Positions 9,037 to 18,400 of a stretch of 28,537 nt of DNA are shown here, piece after piece. The notes under the pieces are model-generated. The model was not told the DNA's origin and did no database searches. It was given only the letters and a program-made list of their open reading frames with translations. How positions within the stretch are numbered: position 1 is the first letter of the stretch; every line of letters begins with the position of its first letter. The stretch covers positions 1 through 28,537 of the forward strand of contig CAZXCK010000045.1 in assembly GCA_964639225.1 (NCBI GenBank). Direction: 5' to 3'. The stretch is from CAZXCK01 sp964639225 (lineage in GTDB: Bacteria > Chloroflexota > Anaerolineae > Aggregatilineales > Phototrophicaceae). A program made the position numbers and the translations under genes.

Positions 9037-9513
9037 ATGCGAACGATCAGCGATGCCCACATCGACGACCTTATCGAGCAGGCGCACCAGTCGCCGAGGC
9101 TGCGCACTATCTACCGCCTGCACGAGCACGAAGAGCCGGTGCAGCGCATGGTCAACGCGCTGGTTCCGGGCACCTATGTCACGCCGCACAAACACGAGAA
9201 TCCGCCCAAAGTCGAGATGATGGCGGTGCTGCGCGGTCGGGTGGCCGTGCTGCGCTTCGAGCCGGACGGCGCGGTGAGTGAGGTCCATGTGCTGGACCCC
9301 GCCGGGCCGCTGCGCGCGGTCGATATCGCGCCGGGCGAGATTCACAGTATGGTGGCGCTGGAACCCGCCGCCGTGCTGGAGATTGTGCAGGGTCCGTTCG
9401 AGGCCGCGACGCACAAGCAGTTCGTGGACTTCGCCCCGCGTGAGGATGACCCCGCCGCAGCCGCCTATCTGCAAGGGCTGCTGGCGCGCATCGAGCCGTA
9501 TCTGGCGGGGTAG
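9037..9513 (+). CDS. WbuC-type cupin-fold metalloprotein
   Basis: This 158-residue single cupin resembles the WbuC family, often encoded near O-antigen or other surface polysaccharide genes and with no settled reaction. The first cupin motif is PGTYVTPHKHENPPKVE, giving candidate metal ligands His51, His53 and Glu60; the second is PGEIHSMVAL with His103. The N-terminal half carries the family's VQRMVNALVPGTY segment and the C-terminus the DPAAAAYLQGLL helix. The ATG at 9037 has GGAG 8 nt upstream. The frame extends back to 8824, but that part lies within fmt in another frame and is not cupin-like. It follows fmt by 28 nt and is 102 nt before the glycan cluster, so it may be cotranscribed with fmt while its function belongs with the sugar genes (inference). 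Confidence 0.85.
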   Translation: MRTISDAHIDDLIEQAHQSPRLRTIYRLHEHEEPVQRMVNALVPGTYVTPHKHENPPKVEMMAVLRGRVAVLRFEPDGAVSEVHVLDPAGPLRAVDIAPGEIHSMVALEPAAVLEIVQGPFEAATHKQFVDFAPREDDPAAAAYLQGLLARIEPYLAG

Positions 9514-9569
9514 CGGCGGTGGCGTCGAGGTTCCGTAGTCAAATCAACCGGTGGCTGCTGCCGATGTCG

Positions 9570-9578
9570 TGCTATAAT
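9570..9578 (+). promoter_or_regulatory. Extended -10 promoter of the glycan cluster
   Basis: The sequence TGCTATAAT is a perfect extended -10 (TGn plus TATAAT at 9573-9578). No convincing -35 is visible 16-18 nt upstream, as is usual for extended -10 promoters. Predicted transcription would begin near 9585, about 30 nt before the TTG start of the UPF0104 gene. It is the best promoter match in the window. Confidence 0.6.
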
Positions 9579-9615
9579 GCGGCCTCGCGGATGTCTGGAA
9601 TAACGTAAGGTACGG

Positions 9616-10683
9616 TTGTTGAAACTGGTAAAACACTGGCGCGTGATCCTGCTGGGTGTGCTGGTCAGCGCGCTGACGATCGTTCTGATTATCTCGCAGA
9701 TCGAGTGGAATCTGCTGCGGGCTTCGCTGGCAGCAGCCCGTTTCGGCTACGTGCTCCCGGCGGTGATTCTGCTCGTGCTGGGACTGTTCGCGCGCGGCCA
9801 GCGCTGGCGGGTCCTGCTCAGTGACGGGCTGCCGTACTGGCGCGCCTTCCACATCATGAATGTGGCCTACCTGATTAACAATCTGCTGCCCTTCCGTGTG
9901 GGCGAGGTGGCGCGTGCCTTCCTGGCGACCCGTGCCCGGCCCCCGGTCCCGGTGCCCAAGTCGGCCAGCACGATTATCGTCGAGCGACTGCTGGATGTGC
10001 TGGCGGTGGTGCTGCTGCTGGCTTACGGGCTGGCGCTGGCGCCGGTGCCACAGGTTCTGCAGCAGACCGGTATGCTGATGGGTGGCGTCAGCCTGGCGGG
10101 GTTTCTGTTTCTGGTGGTGCTGTCGCGCCAGCGGGAGACGGCGCACCGCCTGTTGCATATATTTACGGCGCGGCTGCGCTTTTTGCCTGACCGGCGGCTG
10201 GCCCGCTGGCTGGACCAGTTCCTGGATGGGCTGCTGCCGCTGGCTGGCGTGCGTCCGCTGCTGCTGGCCCTGCTGTGGACCGGGATTAGTTGGGGATTCT
10301 CGGCCTATGCCGGTTATCTGCTGATGTTCGTCTTTTACAGCGAGCCGACCTTCGCGGCGACGGGCATCTATATCGCGGCGGCGGCCTTCGCCATCGCCGT
10401 GCCAGCGGTTCCCGGCAATCTGGGAACCTACGAGCTGTCGATTATCCTGGCGCTGCGCGGCCTGGGCTATGCCGAAAACGAGACGCTGGCCGCCTTCGCC
10501 GTGATGGTGCATCTGGTTAATCTGCTGGTGAATGCCTCGCTGGGTGTGGTGGGCTTTATCGCGGAGGGCGTGACCGTCGAAGAGTTGTCTCAGGGCGTGC
10601 GCGAAGTAACGGAATCCGGCATGATGGAGTCGAGTGTCGAACCAGCCATCAAGCCGACCAACGAAGTGAGCAAGCGGGTATGA
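9616..10683 (+). CDS. UPF0104 / lysylphosphatidylglycerol-synthase-TM (AglD-like) membrane protein
   Basis: This 355-residue, strongly hydrophobic protein has the family signature NNLLPFRVGEVARAFL (residues 88-103), then SASTIIVERLLDVLAVVLL (116-134) and VPAVPGNLGTYELSIILAL near the C-terminus. About eight membrane segments are apparent. The family includes the membrane domain of MprF, which flips lysyl-phosphatidylglycerol, and archaeal AglD, which acts in protein glycosylation; others sit beside glycosyltransferases. A role linked to lipid-carrier sugars is inferred from the neighbours. The start is TTG at 9616 (a second TTG follows at 9619), with AAGG at 9607-9610. It is the first gene behind the extended -10 promoter, and its TGA overlaps the next ATG as ATGA, so translation of the two is probably coupled. 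It lacks the soluble lysyltransferase domain of MprF. Confidence 0.88.
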   Translation: MLKLVKHWRVILLGVLVSALTIVLIISQIEWNLLRASLAAARFGYVLPAVILLVLGLFARGQRWRVLLSDGLPYWRAFHIMNVAYLINNLLPFRVGEVARAFLATRARPPVPVPKSASTIIVERLLDVLAVVLLLAYGLALAPVPQVLQQTGMLMGGVSLAGFLFLVVLSRQRETAHRLLHIFTARLRFLPDRRLARWLDQFLDGLLPLAGVRPLLLALLWTGISWGFSAYAGYLLMFVFYSEPTFAATGIYIAAAAFAIAVPAVPGNLGTYELSIILALRGLGYAENETLAAFAVMVHLVNLLVNASLGVVGFIAEGVTVEELSQGVREVTESGMMESSVEPAIKPTNEVSKRV

Positions 10684-11855
10684 CACCGGCCACGACTACG
10701 CAGCCGCGTAAACTCAGAATCCTGTTTTGTCTGTTGTACTATCTGCCGCATCGCACCGGGATGCAGCTTTACATCGAACACATCGCCAATGAACTGGTGG
10801 CGCGCGGCCACGAGGTGACGGTGTTGGCGGCGCGTCACAAGCACGAACTGCCGCGCGAGGAGTTCGTCAACGGCGTGCGCGTGATTCGCCTGTGGGCGCC
10901 ACCCATACCCATCAGCCGGGGTATGGTCATGCCCATGTATCCCTACGCCGCTTACCGGCTGATGCGCCAGCACGACGTTGTCAGTATCCATGTTCCCATG
11001 TTAGAGACGGCGCTGCTCAGTGTTCTGGGCCAGATGACGGGCTGCCCGGTCATCCCGACCCATCACGGCGACCTGCGCCTGCCGCCGGGCCTGGGCAACC
11101 GTCTGATCCAGGGGACGATGTTCGCGCTGTATAAATTCATGGCGCGCCGTGCCCCGTGTGTTATCGGCTACAGCGAGGACTACGCCGACAACTCGTATTA
11201 TCTGCAACCGTTCCGCGACAAAGTGCAGGCCATCTACCCGCCCATCACCATGCCACAGCCGGACCCGGCGCACGCCGCCGAACTGCGCGCTCAATGGTCT
11301 CACGATGGCGGCCCGGTGATCGGCTTCGCCGGGCGCTTCGTTCAGGAAAAGCGGCCCGATCTGCTCATCCAGGCGCTGGATGTCATCAACCAGAAGTATC
11401 CCAACGCCCGTATTGTGTTCGCCGGCGAGTACGACATCCCCTACGAGCGCACCTGGGAGCTGTACCAGTCGGTTGTCCAGCAGTACCGCGATCAGTTGAT
11501 TTTCCTGGGGCTGGTGCGCGATATGCAGTACATGGCCGATTTTTTCGCCGCCTGCGATGTGCTGGCACTCACCAGCGACAGCGAATGCTTCGCTTTTGTC
11601 CAGGTGGAAGCCATGCTGTGTGGCACGCCGGTCGCCATGACCGACACCCCCGGCGGGCGTGTCCCGGTGCAGGCGACGGGTATGGGCAAACTGATGCCCA
11701 GGGGCGACGCGCAGGCCATGGGCAGGACGATTGTCGAGATTATCGACAACCGCGAGCAGTACCTGCGCCCGCGCCACGAGATCGAAGCCATCTTCTCTTT
11801 GCAGGAAACGGTAGACCGCTACGAGGCCATCTTCTATGAGCACGCAGCCCGCTGA
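10680..11855 (+). CDS. GT4-family glycosyltransferase
   Basis: This 391-residue protein has the GT-B fold layout of family GT4 retaining glycosyltransferases. The N-terminal acceptor domain begins KLRILFCLLYYLPHRTGMQL (11-30), containing the usual glycine-poor variant of the family's first loop, and ends with VIGYSEDYADN. The nucleotide-sugar domain has GFAGRFVQEKRPDLLIQAL (215-233) with Arg219 and Lys224 expected near the phosphates, and SDSECFAFVQVEAMLCGTPV (299-318) with the EX7E pair Glu302/Glu310. No membrane segment is seen; it should act on the cytoplasmic side, probably on a lipid-linked acceptor. Donor and acceptor cannot be read from sequence. It overlaps the upstream gene by 4 nt and the downstream methyltransferase gene by 20 nt, so it belongs to the same transcript. 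Confidence 0.92.
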   Translation: MTPATTTQPRKLRILFCLLYYLPHRTGMQLYIEHIANELVARGHEVTVLAARHKHELPREEFVNGVRVIRLWAPPIPISRGMVMPMYPYAAYRLMRQHDVVSIHVPMLETALLSVLGQMTGCPVIPTHHGDLRLPPGLGNRLIQGTMFALYKFMARRAPCVIGYSEDYADNSYYLQPFRDKVQAIYPPITMPQPDPAHAAELRAQWSHDGGPVIGFAGRFVQEKRPDLLIQALDVINQKYPNARIVFAGEYDIPYERTWELYQSVVQQYRDQLIFLGLVRDMQYMADFFAACDVLALTSDSECFAFVQVEAMLCGTPVAMTDTPGGRVPVQATGMGKLMPRGDAQAMGRTIVEIIDNREQYLRPRHEIEAIFSLQETVDRYEAIFYEHAAR

Positions 11856-12750
11856 GACCCAGACCAGGACGACCCCGACTGTCACGGTCGTCGATGAGCA
11901 TGTGCTGGAACACATGACGCGCAACGAGGCCGACATGGCCTTTAAGCGGCGCGTGCGCACCATCTTCGAGTGGGTCAACCCGCAGGAGGACCAGCTCATC
12001 CTCGATGTCCCCTGCGGGCGCGGCTTTTACCTGAATATGTTCCGCTATGTCAGCCGCTGCTGGCTGGTGGGCGCCGACATCGACGCCGAGATCATCGAGA
12101 AGGCCAGCGCCAACGTGGGCCACTTCTCGCGGCTGATGCTCAACCATGCCAGTCTGTACGCGCTGCCGTATCCGGATAACACCTTCGACGCCGTCATCCT
12201 GTCCGAAGTGCTGGAACATCTCGACGACGACGTGGCCGCCCTCAGAGAGACCTATCGCGTGCTCAAGCCGGGCGGCGTGGTGGCCATCACTGTGCCCAAC
12301 GCCAATTACCCCTTCTGGTGGGACCCGATCAACAAGTCGCTGGAGCAATTGTTCAACACGCATATTCAGCGCGGACCACTGGCCGGAATCTGGGCCAACC
12401 ATGTGCGCCTGTATACTCGTGATGAGCTGCGTTCGGCGGTGCTGGCGGCAGATTTCATCATCGAAGAGGAACGTTCGTTTACGCATCATGCCTTCCCGTT
12501 TATTCACAACATCGTCTACGGGCTGGGCAAGCCGCTGCTGGAATCCGGCCTGCTGCCCTCGACGATGGCCAACGCCGCCAACCGCATCACCTTCAACCAG
12601 AACAGGGGCAGTCTGCTGAACCCGGTTAATCTGGGCCTGAAGATGTTCAACTGGTTCGACCGGCGCAACACGATGAACGAACCGCCGGACATTTCGACGG
12701 TTAACCTGTGTGTTAAGGGACGCAAGCCGGATGACGCCAGCGGAAGTTAA
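11836..12750 (+). CDS. Class I SAM-dependent methyltransferase
   Basis: The 304-residue protein is a Rossmann-fold (Methyltransf_11-like) methyltransferase. Motif I is ILDVPCGRGFYL (55-66), the acidic residue binding the ribose of SAM is Asp81 in VGADID, motif II/III is YPDNTFDAVILSEVLEHL (112-129), and motif post-III is LKPGG (143-147). The 150-residue C-terminal part, with FWWDPINKSLEQLF and a His-rich stretch near 210-220, probably sets the substrate. Methyltransferases beside GT4 enzymes often modify a sugar or a lipid intermediate, but this is inference. GAGG lies 9 nt before the ATG, inside the end of the GT4 gene. The overlaps with both neighbours are exactly 20 nt, which fits tight translational coupling. 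Confidence 0.9.
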   Translation: MSTQPAETQTRTTPTVTVVDEHVLEHMTRNEADMAFKRRVRTIFEWVNPQEDQLILDVPCGRGFYLNMFRYVSRCWLVGADIDAEIIEKASANVGHFSRLMLNHASLYALPYPDNTFDAVILSEVLEHLDDDVAALRETYRVLKPGGVVAITVPNANYPFWWDPINKSLEQLFNTHIQRGPLAGIWANHVRLYTRDELRSAVLAADFIIEEERSFTHHAFPFIHNIVYGLGKPLLESGLLPSTMANAANRITFNQNRGSLLNPVNLGLKMFNWFDRRNTMNEPPDISTVNLCVKGRKPDDASGS

Positions 12751-15387
12751 CCCCGAAGACGTATCACCCGCCAGCGGCGATTTTGTCGCCCATGCCGACG
12801 AGCCAGCCCCTCCGCGCCAAGATCAGCCCGCGCCGGACATCGAGGCGCTGACGCTGGCCCAGTTGACCGGGCTGCTGGTCCGCGCCCCGCGCGCGACGGT
12901 ACGCGCCGTCCTCGATATTGCCCGTACACCACACAACCAGCCAGTGCCGGAGTTGTTGCCGTCTGCGCTGGACGCGCCGCCTGTCGCAGCTCCGGCGGAG
13001 CCGTTGAATCCGCCACCTGCGCGGGAATCCGAGNNNNNNNNNNNNNNNNNNNNNNNNNNNNNNNNNNNNNNNNNNNNNNNNNNNNNNNNNNNNNNNNNNN
13101 NNNNNNNNNNNNNNNNNNNNNNNNNNNNNNNNNGGCGGCTGTGGAGCCGGACACGCCGCTTTCGCTGACCAACCGCCAGCGCGTTCAGCTTGGCCTGTAT
13201 ATTGTGGCGGTGGTGGTGGGCATATGGGCGGCTCGCCTGCTGGCCGAGGGCTGGCGTTTCGGCGAGCAGGCCCTGCGTGACGGTCTGCCATATGTGCTGC
13301 TGGCGCTGGGAATCTGGTTTTTTGCGGAAATCTTCGGCGACTGGCCGCGCCTGCGCCAGCGCTGGCGGAATCGTGGCAGTGATGAGCGACTGCATGCCGC
13401 TGACCAAGCCGAGCAGTCGCCTGGCGGGGTGTCGTGGCGCGGCCTGCATCCGGTGCGGGTGTTCGCCGGGTTGGGTGCGCTGGTGTTCGCGCTGTCGGCC
13501 TATATCGGCACGGCGGGTAATCAGTTTCGCTTTCTCGGTTTCTGGAGCTGGGTTATCAGCATCGTGCTGATCGTCATCACGCTTGCGCCGTCGTCGTGGA
13601 CGCCAGGGCGATTGTGGCGCGTATGGCGCTCGTGGTGGCGTGGCGTCAACTGGCGCGGCGGTACGCTGCCGGCGCTGCTGGCGATTCTGCTGGTGGGCGC
13701 GTTCTTCCGCCTGTATGATGTGGGCGGCATGCCGCCGGAGATGACCAGCGACCACATGGAAAAGCTGCTGGACGCGCATCGTGTGGCCCAGGGCGATTAC
13801 CAGGTGTTCTTCCCCAACAACGGCGGGCGCGAAGGCTTCCAGATGTACGCTATGGCGCTGCTCTCTCGGCTGCCGGGGCTGGGCATCGACTACACCAGCC
13901 TCAAGCTGCTCACTGTGCTGGAAGGTCTGCTGACGCTGCCGGTGTTGTGGTGGTTCGGGCGCGAGATCGTCGGCGAGCGCGACCGCCGCCTGGGTAACGC
14001 CGTCGGGCTGGCGCTGGTCGCGCTGGTCGCCGTGAGCTACTGGCATCTGATGCTGTCACGGCTGGCGCTGCGCATTGTCCTGACTCCGCTGATTACCGCG
14101 CTGCTGCTCATTTTCCTGGCGCGCGGGATGCGCCACAACCGGCGCGGCGATTTTATCCTGGCCGGTCTGACGCTGGGCTTTGGCCTGTATATGTATCAGG
14201 CGGTGCGCATGCTGCCGGTGGTGGTGCTGGTGGGTGTGGGGCTGGCGATGCTCTACAACCTGAGGAATCGCCAGCAGCTCCGGCGTTATGTGGCGAATCT
14301 GGCGGCGCTGGTGGTGGTGTCGTTTGTCGTGTTTGTGCCGCTGTTCCGCTTCTCGATGGATTATCCCGACCTGTTCTGGATGCGCAGCACCGGGCGTATT
14401 CTGGGCGATACGCGCATCAACGCCGGTTCTGAAGGTGGGGCGACCGTCAGCGAATGGCTGGGCGCTTTCGGCGAGAACATGACCATCCTCGCGGAGAACA
14501 TCCGCGATGCGCTGCTGATGTACAACTGGCGCGGCGACGTGGCCTGGATCAACGGCGTGTCACTGCGCCCGGCGATGGACATTTTCACCGGTGGTCTGCT
14601 GATTGTGGGGCTGGCGGCCTGGCTGGTGCTGATTCTGCGCCGCCGCCGCGACCCGGTCTACCCACTGATTCCGCTGGCGTTGTTCATCATGCTGCTGCCG
14701 TCGGCGCTGGCGGTGGCCATGCCGCTGGAGAACCCCAGCGCCTCGCGCACCAGCGGCTCGCTGCCTTCGGCTTATCTGCTGGCGGCCTTCCCGTTAGGGC
14801 TGATCGCTTATCAATTGTGGCGAGCCGTGCCGCGTCGACTGGGCCTGCTGCTGGCGACCAGCGCGGTGCTGGCGGTCACAGCGGGAGCCTACACACGCAA
14901 CTTCGACCTGTACTACGACGATTATCGCCGCGTCTATGAGACGTCGTCGCTGCCACACAGCGAGCCAGGGCGCATGCTGCGCGAGTTCGGCAGCGGCGAG
15001 GGCGCTTATGGCAACGTATTTATCGTCGCCTATCCTTACTGGTGGGATCACCGCATCGTCGGCCTGGAAGCCGGTCTGATCGACTGGACGAACACCATTC
15101 CGCTGCTGGAACAGGGACCGAACATCCTCAGCGATTCGTTTTATTGTGCCGACCGTCGCTATCGCCTGGACCCTGAGCGTGATCTGTTGTTCTTCTATCA
15201 TCGTAATGACGACGAAGGCGCTGGCCAACTGCGCCAGTGGTTCCCGGATGGGAGCGCCACGCTGGTGGAGAGCTACCAGCTTGGCCAGAACTTCATGACG
15301 TATCGCGTGCCGGCGCCGGGCCTCGCTCAATTTGAGGATTTTGTGCGCGTGTGGGCGACTGATCCCAGTTGCGAGCCGGGATTCTAA
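12731..15387 (+). CDS. GT39/PMT-like polytopic glycosyltransferase, interrupted by the assembly gap
   Basis: The ATG at 12731 (AAGGGA 10 nt upstream, 20-nt overlap with the methyltransferase gene) opens a proline-rich, apparently cytoplasmic N-terminus that reads into the N run. After the run the frame is open from 13135 to the TAA at 15385-15387. I join both halves as one gene, because the left part has no stop and the right part begins in mid-protein. The right half has about 11 hydrophobic segments. Its first large loop carries SDHMEKLLDAHRVAQGDY (Asp at 13750, Glu at 13759), matching the acidic motif of PMT/ArnT-type polyprenyl-phosphate-sugar transferases, followed by NNGGREGF (13816-13836), common in Chloroflexi members. 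The soluble tail (about 14900-15360) should face outside. Sugar and acceptor are unknown. Confidence 0.82.
13034..13133. other. Assembly gap of 100 N
   Basis: Exactly 100 unresolved bases, the customary placeholder for a gap of unknown length. It lies inside the GT39-like gene. The left part ends on a complete codon (13031-13033) and the right part is read from 13135, so the stated length puts the halves in different frames; the true number of missing bases should be 2 modulo 3. Confidence 0.98.
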
Positions 15388-15415
15388 TGAGCAAGTTGGC
15401 GCTGTGATGTGTATA
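15388..15415 (+). promoter_or_regulatory. Two-part upstream element of the fusion gene (candidate promoter)
   Basis: TGAGCAA (15388-15394) is followed after 11 nt by GATGTGTATA (15406-15415), ending 30 nt before the ATG at 15446. The same arrangement, with one base changed, precedes the ECF sigma gene at 25441-25468. The second half contains a TATA-type -10 (15412-15417). This is a candidate promoter, possibly read by the ECF sigma factor, and rests only on this pairwise match. Confidence 0.3.
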
Positions 15416-15445
15416 TAGCAAGGTGTACGGACGAATAACGACCTG

Positions 15446-18400
15446 ATGATGGAACAAACTCACAGCGATGTAAGTGTCGCGGTTTCGCGCAGAAACAGTC
15501 GTGCCCGCCTGGGTGCGCTGGCGCTCACCTGGAGCGACGCCCTGGTGGCGCTGGTTCTGGTGCTGGCGCTGGTTCTGGGCGGCAGCGCGCGCTTCATGGC
15601 GAACAACTGGGACGACTTCGTGCGCTTCCACCCGGACGAACGCCATCTGTCGCAGGTGGCCAGTGCGCTGGGCAGCTCGCCGATTCTGACCGCACACCGC
15701 ACGGTGGATATGGACCTGCGCTGCCGCGAACGCTACCCGGAGACCAACGGCAGGGGCGGCTATTTCGATACGCAGTGTTCGCCCTATAACCCGGAGAACA
15801 TCGTCGGGACGTACTTCACCTATGGCACGCTGCCGCTGTTCATGGCGCGCGCCGCCGCCGATCTTTACGTGGATTACACCGGCGACTCGATGTGGAACAC
15901 GTATTTCGGCATTCATCTGGTGTGGCGGGCGCTCTCCGCCGCCGCCGATACACTGGTCATTTTCCTGGTGTTTCTCATCGGCCTGCGCCTGCATAACAAG
16001 TGGGTCGGTGTGACGGCGGCTGTCCTGTATGCGGCGGCGGTCCTGCCGATTCAGATCGCGCATTTTGGCACAGCGGACGCCATCACGACGCTGTTTGTGA
16101 CGCTGGCGATCTTCTTCGCCGTGCGCACGCAGGACAGCGGCAGCCTGTGGGATTATGCCGCTTTTGGCGTGGCGCTGGGCATGGCGGTCGCCAGCCGCGT
16201 CAATGTTGCTCCCCTGGCGGGCGTCATTATCGTCGTGGCGCTGCTGCGCGCGCTGCCCGCCTTCGACAACCGGCTGCCCGTCCGCGAGCGTGACCGCCTG
16301 CTGCTGTGGAACTTCGCCGGGCTGGTGCTGGCCGGGGGGATGTCGCTGCTGGCGTTCCGGTTGTTTAATCCGTATGCCTTCTCCGGGCCGGGTTTCTTTG
16401 GCATCCTGCCGGATTCGCGCTACCTCATCACGCTGGGACAGGCGCAGTCGATGGCCAGCGGCGTCAACGACTGGCCGCCGAACTGGCAGTGGGCCAACCG
16501 CACGCCGTTCTTGTACGCCTGGCAGAATATGGTGCTGTGGGGTATGGGCATCGGCTTTGGCCTGGCGGGCTGGCTGGCCTGGGTGGCCAGCGGCTGGCGA
16601 CTGCTGCGCGGGCGTCCCGGTTCGACGCGCAACCTGGTCCCGTTCGTGTGGATTGCCGGGTATTTCGCTTTCATCGGCGGCATCTGGGTGATGTCCATGC
16701 GTTACTACCTGTCGCTGTATCCGGTGCTGGCGGTGCTGGCAGCCTGGGCCATCGTCGAGCTGGTGCGGCGCGCCTATCGACCGGGCGCGGCGCGGTGGCG
16801 GCGTGCTGGCGCGTGGACGCTGGCTGTGGGTGTGGTGGGCTTTACCGTGCTGTGGGCGCTGATGTTCACCAACATCTACCGCCATATGTCCACCTTTACG
16901 CAGTCCGGTCACTGGACCTGGGAAAACGTCCCCGGTGACTTTTACATGCGCATTGATGGCGCTGGCGATGACGTGCCGCTGATCAATATCCCCATCTGGA
17001 ACCGGCCCATCCCGGAAAACATAGCGATTGACGAATACATCGTGCGCCAGTCGTCGCAGATCGCGCCCGGCATGGCCGAAACGGTGACGTTCGTCGCGCC
17101 GGTGGATGGCACCGTCTCGACCGTGTACGGCTATCGCGTGGGCAGCGCCGACGATGACGGCACCGAAAAGACGCTGACAATCGCCATCAGCTCGACGCAG
17201 GACGATGCGCTGCTGGCGTCGGCGTCGATGACGGGAACCTTCCCGCGTGATGAGCATGTGCTGGGGCGTGAGGTCGCGCTGGAACTCGACCAGCCGCTGG
17301 AAGTACGCGCTGGCGAGCGTTATGTGTTCACGGCATCCGCCAGTGGTGGCCCGCTGCTGACCAGTGGCGCGGTCATGCTCAATGAACCCTGGGAAGAGGG
17401 CATGCCGCCCAAGGTCTGCACGCTGCCGGTGGGCACAGCCCTGGCCGATGATCCGCCGCCCGGCCTGCTGAACACTTATGAGTGCAGCGGGCGCGGCCCC
17501 TGGGAAGGGCTGCTCAACGGGCGCGAACTCGATTTGCACTGGGAAGACCACAGCGAAAAGCGCCAGCGGATGGAAGTGCTGCTGGACCAGGCCGATTACA
17601 TCGTCATCGGCACCAACCGGCGCTACGACTCCCAGGCGCGCAACCCGAACCGCTGGCCGATGACCAATGCCTATTATGACGCGCTCTTCAGCGGCGAACT
17701 CGGCTTTGACCTGGTGCAGATGTTCCAGGAGACGTTCGAGTTCGGGCCGCTGCGCGTCTCTGACCAGCATCTGCCGATCTACGACTCACCGGCGTGGCTC
17801 AACGAATTTGAGGCCGAAGAAGCCTTCCACGTTTACGATCATCCGGTGGTGTTCATCTTCCAGAAGGACCCGGAGCGTTATGCCCCGGCCAATACGCGCG
17901 CCATCCTGCGCAGCGTGCCACTCAACCGTGTGGAGCCGGGCTTCGGCGGATATAACAACCCGGTTCTGTATAACGTGATTCCCAAGTCGTCGATGGACAT
18001 CGACGTAGCGCCCACCATGCTGATGATGCCCGACGAGGTGCGGCAGGCCAACACTGAGGGCGGCACGTGGTCCGAGCGATTCAGCCGCGACAGCCTCATC
18101 AATCGTAGCCAGTTGTTGGCGCTGGTGGGCTGGTGGCTGGTGGTGATGGTCTTCGGCTGGGCGGTGTGGCCGCTGTTGTTCATCGCGCTGCCGGCCCTGG
18201 CCGACCGGGGCTTCGGCTTCGCCAAATATGCGGGCATGATGGTTGTTGGCTGGGGCGCTTGGGTGCTGGCGACGGCTCGCCTGCCGGTGTGGTCGCAGGC
18301 CGGTATCGCCGGCGGACTGCTGCTGATGATGCTCATCAGCGGCGTGGTCGCCTGGCGGCAGCGCGCGCGGCTGCTGGCGTATGTGTCGGCGCGCTGGCGT

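Noticed and set aside
10667..10673. A further TGAGCAA near the start of the GT4 gene
   Set aside because: It lies inside the UPF0104 coding region and lacks GATGTGTATA at the matching spacing, so it was not counted as a third copy of the shared element.
9544..10686. 380-residue minus-strand frame
   Set aside because: It is antisense to the well-supported UPF0104 gene, is rich in Gln/His and has no domain.
13141..13143. GTG as an independent start of the GT39-like gene after the gap
   Set aside because: The frame is already open from the gap edge and the part before the gap has no stop, so this is an internal Val codon.
12823..14046. 407-residue minus-strand frame crossing the N run
   Set aside because: It is open only because N codons are not stops; it is a shadow of the GT39-like gene.
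15293..17770. 825-residue open frame on the minus strand
   Set aside because: It lies antisense to the fusion gene, has a Gln/Arg/His-rich low-complexity composition without motifs, and is explained by GC-rich codon use on the plus strand.
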